Positions 29,500 through 40,269 of a stretch of DNA of 64,000 nucleotides are shown here, one piece after another. Made by a program: the position numbers and the translations under genes. The DNA is taken from the NCBI GenBank assembly GCA_028829895.1, contig CM054184.1, positions 22,547,701-22,611,700 of the forward strand. The letters are read 5' to 3'. Position 1 is the stretch's first letter, and each line of letters opens with the position of its first letter. This DNA comes from Sinotaia quadrata. Lineage: Eukaryota; Mollusca; Gastropoda; Architaenioglossa; Viviparidae. The notes under the pieces are model-generated. The model was not told where the DNA came from and ran no database searches. It was given only the letters and a program-made list of their open reading frames with translations.

Positions 29500-30500
29500 A
29501 AAGAAAGGTCTTTCAAAACGTATCTCAAACTACAAGCTATTCCAATTGACCACCTATTTAAAATAATCACAGGTCAAAATCCTTCTCAGCTCAAACAACT
29601 AATAGAAGAAATAGAAACAGGATTAAGTAAAAAATTTCAAATTTTCTACCAGCTACACCTTTGTGGCAACTAGTGCCAGATCAAACAGACAGGCTGTTTG
29701 AAAATTCTAATAAGAACAAGTTCCCAGAACTAATCAAAAATATGTTTCTTGAACTCAAAGATGACAATATACAGACTGGATACAGTTATATATGGTTCAC
29801 ATGACCCATTGGCTGGCATGCCTGAGGTAGGGGTATATATACCTAATAATAACTCAGCCATTAGCCTAGGGCTGGAGGATAACATCTCAATATTCACAGT
29901 TGAAATGGTGGCTGTTCTGATTGATATCACCCAGGCAATAACAAACAAACCTGATTATAGTAAATGTCTTAAAGCCACTGACTCACTCTTTGATAGTTGC
30001 TGCACTCCAAAATCTTAATGGCAAAAGACCAGATATCGGCTAGATGACATTAAACCAAATTAAAAAACTAAATTATAAAGGTAATGAGATTATAATAACT
30101 GGGATATCATCACATAAACAAACCAGTCAATAAAAAGGCTGATAAACTAGCAAAAAAGGTCTTACTCTAAATTACAAATATAAATACATCTTGTCAACCC
30201 CAAAGGAAAATTTCGTACCTCTTAGGAAACATACAATTTGGCAAAACCAGTACTCCAAACTAGTGAAGGGCAGATGCCCAATTTTAGATTGATGGGTTAA
30301 ACATAATCTTACTTTTTTTCAACAGAACTAGACAGGAACAATCCCAAATATCCAAAAACTATGACTTGAAAGTGTATTTACATGATACCAACAAGTAGCA
30401 TGTACCTGTGGGGATCACCTAACAGTCGATTATGTTATTAAAAATGTACAACAGTAAGATCAGAAAGAAAAAAGTTTACTATTTTCTAAATGACAGTAAT
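29500..30500 (+). mobile_element. Decayed non-LTR retrotransposon, RNase H and zinc-knuckle region
   Basis: In broken frames the sequence shows an RNase H-like start (GSHDPLAGMPEVGVYIPN, about 29800-29850), the VEMVAVLI helix and NKKADKLAKK-like remains near 30125-30160. A Cys-rich end with CTCGDHLTVDYVI lies at about 30408-30450. This is the layout of the pol C-terminus in RNase H-bearing LINE clades. Stops and frameshifts throughout; 5' truncated. Plus strand. Confidence 0.7.
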
Positions 30501-31300
30501 CTGGCAACTATACCTTAGACAGCATTGGCCTGAGTGAGTAGGCTAAATAAGCTGATAATATGCACATTCACTTATCACAACAAATTTATGAAGCCACACT
30601 TTCACTTTACGTTAAAAATAGCCTACATCTGTCCCTATATCTAGGAGGGGTGACCCTTACCCTGGGGAGAGAGTGGCCTAATCAGTTGAACTCATTTCAA
30701 ATAGCCTAGCTCAACAGCACACGATGAATGTGCCACCCAAGCCTATTAGCTGACCGTTGAGGCAACATGTTCTCCCAATGAATAATTATATGAGCTATTG
30801 CCAGTTATTGATGCAGCAGGAACCTATCCACTGTCTATTATACTGCCAAAGGTATGTGGTTTTCCTGAGAATTCTAGATTTTTTGCAGAGGGGACCAGCA
30901 TTCAAAAGTTTGATACTCCTTCATATTTGAATTTGTATAACAAAAATGCTTTTTTGCTATTAAAGTCAGAATGTGAAGATTTATGTATAGTTTCTTATCA
31001 TTTTGTTTTATACTGTTATAAATATTTTTTCATTTGAATTGCACAGCTTTGCATATGACAAAAAAATCCACTGTGATAAAATAAAAATATAAAACACTCA
31101 AAAGTGCAAAAGATTTACTAACAGTTTCATATTTTGAAAATGCTAATTTATTTTATTTTTTGGTTGGTACCTTTCTAAACATTTCACATTAAATTTAAAT
31201 TCATTATTTATAATAATTAATTTTAAAATTCTGTTTAAATAAGACTTATAGTCTCTTAGTATTTCTTGCTCCTTATACAGATTGAAAACCATCTGTACAA
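30500..31300. other. LINE 3' flank and intergenic sequence
   Basis: 30500-30790 may be the 3' untranslated part of the preceding LINE. Beyond that, AT-rich sequence with no feature; the 30798-31037 open frame is unsupported. Confidence 0.45.
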
Positions 31301-31305
31301 CTGTT

Positions 31306-31385
31306 TTAACATTTGGCATCTCTTAGCACTTTGGTTCCTTGCAAACAACACTAATTGTGATGTTCACATACACTGCAAAACCATC
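31306..31385 (-). pseudogene. Tandem partial copy of the Tg1 terminal exon
   Basis: About 80 bp directly downstream of the stop codon repeats the end of the coding exon at 80-bp offset: AAGGAACCAAAGTGCTAAGA and GATGCCAAATGTTAA match the coding AAGGAACCAAAGTACTAGGA and GACGCCAAATGTTAA. A stop (TAA in place of CTA GGA) interrupts it. Confidence 0.8.
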
Positions 31386-31462
31386 TTAACATTTGGCGTC
31401 TCCTAGTACTTTGGTTCCTTCCAGAACAACACCAGTTAAGATGTCCACGCAGAAACAGTGCT
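31386..31462 (-). CDS. IGFBP/Tg1 exon 4: end of Tg1 domain and stop
   Basis: Acceptor taattattttcag; it completes a Lys codon and reads HCFCVDILTG (the CWCVD motif with Phe for Trp), LEGTK and a final Cys followed directly by TAA. Confidence 0.85.
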
Positions 31463-34400
31463 CTGAAAATAATTTCAGATATATTCAATGTAGAATATAT
31501 TTTTTAAATGCATGCTAGCTATGCTTGAATAGAATATCTAGCATTTTCAGGCAATAGCAGTTTATGATTTTAACATTGTACAAGTCTATTTAATTACTCA
31601 TGCCAAGGCCTAAATAATTAAGTTAGATACAAACATTAGTAAAGTAGTAAAGATGTAAGTACTATAATACTGCTTTGATAGAAAGATCTTGCAATGAAGT
31701 CCACATTTATTATTGTTATAAGCATCTACCTCTTGAAAATTAAATTACCATTTACTTGACTGATACACAATCATGAGAAATGGGCAAAATTTTAATTGTA
31801 GTTACATGTTTCTGTATATATTACATGGCAAGTAATTGAAATGTATATACTTGTGTTGTCACATTGCATGGAAAGGAAATTGCCCTCTGTATCACATTTG
31901 GGGAACCATTGACCCTCGTAGACAACCATTGATATCATAGATGTCCTTCTTCTCTGCTCACATATTGTCTGGGTGGTACCTGTTAGATGCATATAATTTC
32001 TTTTAAATGCTATTTTTCCATTTCCCACTTCTCATTTAAAAATTCTTTACTATTAATTTTTTGCTTTATTTTTCTCTTGTTTTAAACAGTATAATTTTAT
32101 TGATTTATTTTTTCATTCTCCCCAAAATTTTATTTTTTCAGAGGGCTAGATAAAGACTGAACCTGAATAAAATAGTTATTATATACAAATTTGTTACATA
32201 GTGCCTTTGTAAATTTGAATGTCTTCAATTAACTGAATATGTTCTACCCATTTATTGCTTTTCAAAAAACCCAAACAAAGTTAAATGAAAACCAAAAATG
32301 TAATACTATTCAGTCATAATTTGCATTATCCTGGGAAAGATAGAATATGCAATAAAAGAAAAAAATTAAATATGGAGGCAAATAATTGACACAGCATGTT
32401 TGTATATAACTTCTATAAAACAAGTGTTTAGGACTACATGGAGAACATGTAGTAAAGGGTTGATTTGCCGTGAACAATGGTGTTCATTCAGGTCCAGTTT
32501 GTGATAGTGTTGTTTCGATATACCAGTCACCCCACCTTCAGTAGTCTTGCTTTGCTATGTCATTCACACCACTCTTTGTAGTCTTGCTTTAATATCAGTC
32601 ACACCACCCTTAGTAATCTTGCTTTGATATGTCATTCAAACCACCCTTTGTAGTCTTGCTTTAATATCAGTCACACCACCCTTAGTAATCTTGCTTTGAT
32701 ATGTCATTCACACCACCGTTTGTAATTTTGCTTTATCATTCACACCACCCTTAGTAATCTTCTCTTGTTTTGATATATCACTTACACCAGCCCAAACCTC
32801 TACAAAAGGTACTTTGTTTGAACTGAGTTCTACAGATACATTTGTGTGCAAATATATATAATCACAATGTAAGCATGCACAAGGGAATTTACATTTCTAT
32901 ATACTAATATTTGTAATTTTTTTTTTTAATGATATGTAATAAAAACTTTTCAGAAGATATAATTTGATTTAAACACTGTTCCAAGATTTATCTTTTGCTT
33001 CAAATGAATAGTTTTCATTCAGATAGTCAATGCTGAAATAAAGTAGGCCTACTATATAAAATTATAAACAATATAAAGTTTACAGAATAAAATATGTCAA
33101 ATACTAAATAATAATATTCAAATATTTTCCAATCTTTTTGGTGCAGTTAATCAAATCTTGCTAAATGTGTACATAAATGAACTGAAATTGTTTGTCAAGA
33201 AAGTTTGCAAGAGCCTATGGTCTTTATTTACCATCTGCACGCTTGGATGCCAAGAGGTCATTGCTAACTTGAAGATCAGCAGGCTGTGATCTGACACAGT
33301 GCCCAACACCAAAGGCCATGGAATCTTCCTTCACACACATCAAGCCTTCATCACATGCTCCTTGCGGAATGAATCCATGCATGTACTCAGCCTGGCAGGT
33401 CTCTCCCTCCACCTACCAACAGACATCGGCAAAAGTATACATAGCCAAATATTGAAAAGTATACAAAACAACATTTCCAGCAGTGCAGGGTTCTTGTAAA
33501 TGCAAGATTTCATCAAGAAACAAAACAAGAATCCCAGATGTGTAATATTTATACAAAGAACCCAGTAATGACATATATATCCATACATATAAAATTGAAT
33601 CTCTGTGTCCACTATAAAATCTAAGAATTCTCATTTTAAGCCCAACTTATCATATGTAAATCGATTTGTCTTGATGATAGGAAGCTTTTAGACTTGTGCT
33701 CAGAAGCCTGAACTGGAGCTTTTGACTCCCAAATCCCTATATAACGAATTGTTCACAATGCCTCGTAGACACTTAGCAACCTCTCCCTAAGTTAGACACA
33801 GAAAAAAAAGTAGATCAGCTTATCACCAATTTTGACTGTCAGTTAGCATCCATATAAAATTTAGTTAGCTGAAATCCCCGTTTTGGTCCCTTCAGTGACA
33901 CCATGATTCCAGAGTCATGTTTTGGGATGACCTGAGAGCTACATTTGGTAAGCTAATTGATTGATAATGAGAATTAGAAGAAAATTGGATTTTAGAAACA
34001 TTCTGTTAGATATACTTAGAACTTACATACCCTGAATGGAAGTATTTTATTCTATAAACTGGCATAAAGTTGAATTCGATATTGATGTTCATGTAGTATG
34101 GATGGGGATGATAATATTTCTTGCCAATATATAGGTTGAGGATGAAACTTTGGAGAAGTAGCTCGCAAGAAGAAGTTACTAGTATGATGTTCACTGTTTT
34201 CAGTGAAGCATACTCTAGTTTATTTCTGCACTTGGTTACTAATTTGATCACTGCAGCTGGTTCACACATTTTGGGTACCAGTTGATTACCAGTTGGTTGC
34301 TACAAGGAGCGATGTAGACTAGAAGTCGGATACTATTAGCTGCCTGCCTAAGTGGGTGGTGAATCTACACATGAAAACAGACCACCTGTTTACTGGCTAT

Positions 34401-37296
34401 GATAGAGAGTAGTCTATGGTGGTCTAGAGTTGTGCAGAGCCCGATGCGCGTAAACGTGTGTGTATCCAATGACAATGAAAACCGGAGGTCTATAGCTTCT
34501 TGTTGTGATTGACAACAGGGCGTGTTTTGAGTGATGCCACTTACTATTGCAAAGAATTCCAACAAGACACAGTTATCGAGCAAAGTTATGTGTTACCTGC
34601 ATCTACTCTCTCTTACTCTGACCTTTTCTGTGATGAGAATTAGAAATCTGTAGAACTATGAGGAGTTAATAGGTACTGTAACAGGAGTCAAATTATACTT
34701 GACCTCCTAACCCGCATTCACTTAAAATTCGTTATTTTTGTTTCATGGACACAGTTCTTACATAAGAGTGATGTAATCGGCATACTCTGAAGAGAACTCA
34801 TCCCGTTATGTAATATTCTGGACAATAGCTGATTGTAGGTCATACCTATAAACATCACGTGGTTAATAGGTTCGTTCCTTAGATTCACACGACTCTTTAT
34901 ATACCGCATGCCTCAGCCAATGCACTATTCACGAGGGAACCGACGGACCGATTGCAAGTGTCTAGTCATCTGCGATATTGCCATGAATCACCAGGCCGCT
35001 GTTGAGTCAGTAAAGTCGTTATTGAGCAAGGTAACACATCAATTTCCTTAAATACTATTGTATTTTATTTAAGATGTGATTGTGTTGAATTTACATGTAT
35101 ATTATTGTTCAATTGAATTATTGCAAATTCTCTAAACACGTTTGAATAACAGTGTGGCTAAGTTCGAATATTGCATTCTCTAAATTAATTGTTGAATTGA
35201 AGATGATAATTTATAAACTAAAATAACTGAATTGTGATGGCAGAACATTTGTGCACGTTCATTTGTAAATCTATTGTAACAATTTTAGATTTATTTGCCT
35301 GTATAATATTATTGAAATTGTAACACACATATAAATGATTTTAAATTATATTTGATTTCTTCTATTTCAATTTTCATTTGTAAAGTATAAATGTTTTTGA
35401 AATATTTCTAAGCTTTTGCGTACGTTAATTGTAACACGCATGTATCTTTATTATATATTAAATTATTAAATGTAAAGATACTAAAATGGTCGAGGAATAA
35501 CTATGCTATTGTTCACTCCATGTGCTAAGATTGCGAATCTATAAGAACTCTCGCTCATAGGAATTCATTTATTTCCAGAGCGGGTCTATGTCTTTGTCCA
35601 CGAGTTTTCGTTCATGTCAATGTTTCCTATGTCTATGTCAACGCTTCTATGACTTGTGTCTTACATCTAGGCATTACGTCGACACTTGTCATTTTGACTG
35701 CTTGTCACTTGGCAAGTGTTCTATGCAACTTCGTGCCCATTTTGCTCAACCTGTTGACTTGGTCGTGAGCGAGTTTTGGACAACTCAGACATGGGGTAAC
35801 GATGTGCGAAGTGTTGAACAGAAACTGACAGATCGCGTCTCCTGTAACCGACTACTACAGTTGGGGATTCAGCGTATCATCGTAATAAGGATGACCAGCT
35901 AAGTACCAAAGTCTAGTAAACTTGAACTGTATATGGAACATTTGCAATCTCGTGTATCGAATAATTAGCATAGTATATGAGACCTAGTATCATTGTGAAT
36001 CTCTAAATACTTTGTTATTTGTTAAACTTTTATTAAATTCTTGTTATTTGTTTATCAATTATCTTAGTTGACTACTTATGCAAGATAGACCAAAAGAGCT
36101 GGGGGGGGGGGGGCAATAGAGTCGTGAAAGGAAGATTGAATGCATAATTAGTTATAATTTTGATTAAACGTTTCCCGGTTCATGCTTTGTACACCAGTTT
36201 GCCTGTCTGTAAAATTTGTCGGCTTTAACTAAGAGCATTTAAATTTTATTTTATTGAGCATGTGATGAAGGCTTGAAGGGTAAATTGGAGGGCATCCAGT
36301 CTGTTGTAGAATAAGGTGGGATAATTCTGAAGCAGGGTCTTAAAATAAATGCTGGAATGTAACAGGTACCTTGGCATTATTCGACAGTCTTACTGAATAG
36401 CTAAATATACATTTTGAAACCATCTGTACTCGTTTCCCTTCGTAATTGTTGCGATTAATAAATATTAATTGTTAATTGTATCCACTTCCTGTGCGTGTTA
36501 TTTTAGACGTGTATGGGGTAATGCAGAAAGGAGCTAGGCGCAGATTAATTTAAAAGACAGATTAAACTTATTCCTTAGGCAAGGAGTTCCCATCTACAGA
36601 AATTATTTGGCAGAAGAACGTTTATTTAGATGTATTTGAATAAGAGTCTTAAAAATTCTAGACAGATCTGCCATTTGAAAGTGGAGGAGAATCACGAGGT
36701 TAGGGATTTAACATACTAATTAAGAATTCGATCACCTGAAATTAACGGGTTTTGATTAAGGATTAATATTAATTATCATAACTAAATTGAGGATATTGTC
36801 ATAGGGACATTTCTTTACGGCAAGTTTCTAGAATTGGGGCACTTATACATGGCAAGGCACGAGTACTGAGGTATAGAGCAAAGCGTAAACCCAGTATTTA
36901 TATATTTAATACAAAGGATTTAAACACATGTACTTCACATTTTCACATCAGTTGCTACTCCTAACATTATCTTTCCTACCAGATATAATCACAAGTGACA
37001 AATGATAATTATCATTTATTTAATTAAAACAGAAAACTTGGTCACAACCTGGGAAGGGCTTCGGCAAGTGACAATGATAATTATGAATATTATTTATTTA
37101 ATTAAAACACAAAAAACTTGGCCACACCCACTTTGGCGCATGCATCTGTACATCCGCAGAACCCCCCAGCCTTGATTATCCCCCCTTTACAATCGAGTTC
37201 AGGTTGAGTTGTTCCTTCACATAATGCGGGCGTACAGACAATGGCTGTAGCCATACCGGACATCAGCGACAACGACACCACCAAAGAGAACATCAT
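31386..37296 (-). CDS. Secreted IGFBP-domain plus thyroglobulin type-1 protein, 4 exons
   Basis: Coding segments on the minus strand are 37296-37132, 33412-33232, 31979-31851 and 31462-31386, with matching phases (0/0, 1/1, 1/1), total 183 residues. Residues 1-18 are a signal peptide. Residues 21-95 carry ten cysteines in the IGFBP N-terminal pattern: GFCGCTDACAK resembles the family GCGCCxxCA motif with one Cys replaced, then EGETC, GACDEGLMC and GHC. A linker (96-116) with basic LASKRADG leads to a complete six-cysteine thyroglobulin type-1 domain (about 117-183: ICEQRR, FPKCDTEGNF, QCDNT, CFCVD, LEGTK, final Cys). N-terminal IGFBP plus C-terminal Tg1 is the vertebrate IGFBP plan. Binding of insulin-like peptides is inferred, not shown. 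Confidence 0.8.
31851..31979 (-). CDS. IGFBP/Tg1 exon 3: first part of Tg1 domain
   Basis: Acceptor gcatctaacag; two bases complete a Gly codon with exon 2. Contains TICEQRR, YEGQWFPKCDTEGNFL and SMQCDNT, the diagnostic first half of a thyroglobulin type-1 repeat. Donor ACAA|GTATAT, phase 1: a symmetric 1-1 exon, usual for this module. Confidence 0.85.
32060..33220. other. IGFBP/Tg1 intron 2
   Basis: AT-rich. It contains a degenerate array at 32510-32790 (TCTTGCTTTGATATGTCATT, CACACCACCCTTTGTAG; about 32-37 bp units, 7-8 copies). Otherwise featureless. Confidence 0.7.
33223..33231 (-). promoter_or_regulatory. Overlapping 5' splice site and poly(A) signal
   Basis: On the minus strand the intron starts GTAAATAAAG: a donor and AATAAA share bases. 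An in-frame TAA also falls here. Confidence 0.6.
33232..33412 (-). CDS. IGFBP/Tg1 exon 2: second half of IGFBP domain and linker
   Basis: After acceptor gttggtag it reads VEGETCQAEY, then GACDEGLMCV and GHCVRS, and a linker. The donor is GATG|GTAAAT (phase 1). If not spliced, the frame reads Gly-Lys-stop at once and a poly(A) signal AATAAA (33228-33223, minus strand) overlaps the donor, so a 117-residue IGFBP-only protein could be made. Confidence 0.82.
33640..34880. other. IGFBP/Tg1 intron 1, right of exon 2
   Basis: Less AT-rich than its surroundings in places (33690-33950, 34380-34560) with no domain or clear repeat. It may be unrecognised interspersed repeats. Open frames there have no support. 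Confidence 0.4.
34893..34925 (+). promoter_or_regulatory. Possible TATA-box core promoter
   Basis: TTTATATA at 34896-34903 with CCAAT-like AGCCAATG at 34915-34922, 80 bp before an ATG in an exon-like context. The order (TATA before CCAAT) is unusual. Confidence 0.35.
34983..35902 (+). CDS. Candidate two-exon gene of unknown function nested in intron 1
   Basis: Exon 1 (34983-35030) encodes MNHQAAVESVKSLLSK and ends with donor AAG|GTAACA in phase 0. Exon 2 (35579-35902) starts after acceptor tttatttccag in phase 0 and stays open for 107 codons to TAA. Together they make 123 residues with nine cysteines, no signal peptide and no membrane segment. The exon 2 region is clearly less AT-rich than its flanks. 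I recognise no family. It could equally be the leader and LTR of a retroelement or a non-coding RNA. It lies antisense inside the first intron of the IGFBP/Tg1 gene. Confidence 0.35.
35903..37130. other. Intron 1, left of IGFBP/Tg1 exon 1
   Basis: Contains a G13 run (36101-36113). Around 36500-36790 it follows the R1 repeat plan in strongly diverged form (AGATTAAACTTATTCC, CATCTACAGAAATTATTTGG). A block near 36795-36840 (ACATTTCTTTACGGCAAGTTTCT) resembles the last 35 bases of the window. Confidence 0.5.
37132..37296 (-). CDS. IGFBP/Tg1 exon 1: signal peptide and first half of IGFBP domain
   Basis: Starts with two adjacent ATG codons; the first is used. A hydrophobic signal (FSLVVSLSLMSGMATA) is followed by CTPALC and CGCTDAC. 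The donor AAA|GTGGGT leaves phase 0. A possible acceptor (ctgagacag) six bases before the ATG suggests an upstream leader exon. Confidence 0.82.
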
Positions 37297-37744
37297 CTTG
37301 CTGTCTCAGTAATCGAAAGAAATGAAAAGTAAAATTTTAAATAATAGGGGAATTCTGTGAGCTTTATGAATTGTATTGATATTGATAACATATGCCTATT
37401 TCTCAAACAATAATTTTCTACATTATTACTATTTTAGAGATTCTGTTTTGTATTTGCAAACACTTTGTAATCATTTATAGAAAACATTAAAATAAGGTTA
37501 GTAATTTTTAATTTTTATATTTATTTACGTATAAACAACTAATACACCACTAGAACATAACAATTTGACACTTCTCCAGTTTAAGAAATTTTGCAACGGA
37601 CGCTCATTTCCTGTAAAATTATTATTCAGGAAATGTATAATTGTATGTAATACAGGAAGCAGTTCATCTTTCTCCTCTGTATCATATTTAAATGTGTGTG
37701 TATTATTGCAAAAATCATTTTGAATTTGTGCATCATGTTAGATT

Positions 37745-37905
37745 TGACAAACGAGAACAAGTAGTTTGGGTAAAATAGTAATAGTTAGATACGAGAACAA
37801 GGCGTTTGGGTAAAATAGTAATAGTTAGATACGAGAACAAGGCGTTTGGGTAAAATAGTAATAGTTAGATATGAGAACAAGGAGTTTGGGTAAAATTTTA
37901 AAGGT
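37745..37905. repeat. Minisatellite, 40 bp x 4
   Basis: Unit GATACGAGAACAAGGCGTTT then GGGTAAAATAGTAATAGTTA, nearly perfect in three copies, about 450 bp upstream of the IGFBP/Tg1 start codon. Confidence 0.92.
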
Positions 37906-38369
37906 TAAATGGTACAAGTTTTCCAGAACGAGAAAAAGTTAAAGTGCGGTCGTAACTCTAAACATATGTTGCATGATAATCATTAAATGGATAAATTTCC
38001 AGAAGAATTTTAAGTTTAGTAAGAGCGGTTATTCTTTAGGTTGGATAAATACAATTTTTTTTAAAAAATAGAAGAAGAAAAAAGCGCAAAGGGATCTTTC
38101 CAAATAAAAATATAAAAACAAGGAAATAAAAATCCCTCAAACATATTTCCCACTCCCCAGCCAGTTCGGTTGACCTGCTTGTAAAATACTTATCTGCTTA
38201 TACAAAATAAAAGGAGTCCTGCTTTGGATATTATGTATGAATCGTTTGTTTACATTAGATAAATAAAAGTTTAGTGGGGAGGTAGACATAATACGCATTT
38301 GTTTCGATTACTCAAAGTTTTGAAGCGCTTAAATTTGGGGATTTGAAAAAAGTCGTGAAAATACTCACT

Positions 38370-38830
38370 CTGGCATGAAATAATAGTGTGCCAAAGACTG
38401 CAGTCAGTAGGCAAACCAAGATAAGTGGATCACTGACAATGCCGCGACGTTTCCACAGATAAAGGATTTTATTACAGCAGAAACCAGGTGATGAACTACA
38501 TTACAAGCCAAGTTCAATGCTTCGCAATTCAAATTCACACACACAAGCGCACACGTGTGTTAAAATTGTTTGTAACAGTACTTAGAAACGAAAAGAAAAC
38601 CAAACAACATCTAGATGTGCCACAATATAACATTAATTTTCATATCACGCTTCTTTGCAGTAACAATATATTCTGCCTCTCGTTTATGAAATTCTTGGAA
38701 CGAGAGAAAATGTAGTCAATGCTAGACTGCTTTCAAAATGCCACTCACAAGATGACAGGACCCCAAAGAACTAACAGTAACCGTATGGTGGCGTGGAGTT
38801 GTGCGGCGCCGGGACCTATGGAAGAGACAA
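38370..38830 (-). CDS. Possible upstream exon pair with a hydrophobic reading frame
   Basis: On the minus strand a frame ending LLLVLWGPVI at a donor TT|GTGAGT (near 38752) can join in phase to a segment after acceptor aatgtag (near 38492). That segment reads WKRRGIVSDPLILVCLLTAV and on to HAR with donor AGA|GTGAGT (38369). It has two hydrophobic stretches and two strong donors. It is not in frame with the IGFBP/Tg1 start if spliced to 37302, so it may be leader exons of that gene or a separate small membrane protein. No family recognised. Confidence 0.25.
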
Positions 38831-38954
38831 ACAGCACCCTTCCAAGAGCGAACTGACTACATGAGCAACGAAAGCTTTCATTCCCTCTGTGCGTTTCTCT
38901 TGCTGCAAATGTTCTCCTTCCAGGTCTGGTCGGAAATATTTTACTTCTCCGTTT

Positions 38955-39140
38955 ACACACTTTAACCATTTGCTTATTCTTGTTCTCACACTCAAAAATA
39001 ACACGCTTTAACCATTTGTTTATTCTTGTTCTCATTCTCAAAAATAACACGCTTTGACCATTTGTTTATTCTTGTTCTCACATTCAAATATAACAAGCTT
39101 TGATCATTTTATTATTCTTGTTCCACACTCATAAATAACA
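38955..39140. repeat. Minisatellite, about 46 bp x 4
   Basis: Unit CTCAAAAATAACACGCTTTA then ACCATTTGTTTATTCTTGTTCT. The minus-strand open frames starting here are extensions through the array. Confidence 0.9.
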
Positions 39141-40030
39141 TGCTATCATTTAACATTTAAACTTAACTGTGGCACCCCTGAACCATCGAGGGAGGGAACT
39201 GCTTCCTCACCCCACCCCCCCAAACCAATTCCTCTTTCTGTATGATGTGATGAAAATTAAAATATAAATAATAATTTTAAAAAGATACTAAATCATGTTC
39301 TTAATAATTATAAAGTTGCAGTGATAACTGAAAAGCCCAGGCAAGTGTTCATAATTTATAGTTCGCAAATCATTCATTTTTCAGTTGAGATTCGTTTTTA
39401 TTGAAAAGAAAATAGAGTGGTTCTCTTATTTACACTTAATTTATATTTTTTTAAAAGTGATTGAGAGATCATTACCATGCAAAAGGAGAAGATAATATAC
39501 TTCGCTTCTCTATGAAACTCATAAAAGCACTTGAGAAATTAATCGGAACAGTGCATACTCAATGGTTTGTTTTATATGCAAACGTAAGCCGTCTACTTCC
39601 CTCCCCTTGGCGCGCACGTAAAAGCAAACCCGTCCTCTCGGTGCAAATGTACTGAGGATGACCCCGACATAGCAGTTTCACCAATCCTTGTATTGTCTGA
39701 GTCGAAGTATTAATAATTTAAGGCCATTGATTATTAAAGTTCACAAAAAATATTGTTTTCTTTTTCTTAACTTCGTGATGTTTAATAATGATTTAATATG
39801 TTTGTTTTATGACATATTTCTTTTATTCCTTTTTAAAAAAAATTGATACTGTTTAGTTTAATAATTTCTAACTACAGTTGGTTTGTTTGGTCAAATAGAC
39901 ATTATCTTGGTGTGATATGTGGTATGTTATAATATGTATTGTATGTAATATACTTGAAAAGACAATTATGCATTTGAAAAAGATAGTTATGTACTGTGTA
40001 TAATAATGTACTCTAAAAGGAAATTAGTTA
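39140..40030. other. Intergenic
   Basis: AT-rich except a short GC-rich block at about 39590-39665 (CCTTGGCGCGCACGTAAAAG) that could be regulatory. No gene seen. Confidence 0.4.
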
Positions 40031-40044
40031 TGTATTGTATTTAA

Positions 40045-40265
40045 TGACCAAAACGCTCCACCACAGACACTCCAAACAGACTAACAGACAACATAATGAT
40101 GGACAGACTACAAGGAAAACACTCGATAGCAATATTCATAGACATTTCCAAAGCCTTCGACACAGTATGGCACCCAACAATACTACTCAAAGCGTTCCAA
40201 CTAGGAATGAGGGAAAACATATACAAATACATCAGAAACTTCCTCACAGATCTGTGCTGCTACCT
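40045..40265 (+). mobile_element. LINE reverse transcriptase fragment
   Basis: A frame reads FIDISKAFDTVWHPTILLK and LGMRENIYKYIRNFL, the RT block A motif (F-D-x-SKAFDxVxH) of non-LTR elements of the Jockey/I/CR1 type. About 220 bp, broken at both ends. Confidence 0.85.
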
Positions 40266-40269
40266 TTAA

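Noticed and set aside
33224..33412. Stand-alone small Cys-rich protein ending in Gly-Lys-stop
   Set aside because: The apparent start is a GTG right after a splice acceptor, and phases join it to 37132-37296. Kept as an exon; the stop is only reached if the next intron is retained.
36101..36113. G13 run (others near 46970, 49437, 59623 and a C run at 23525) as G-quadruplex regulators
   Set aside because: Simple homopolymers without the spaced G-tract pattern; they probably reflect slippage and are also assembly-error prone.
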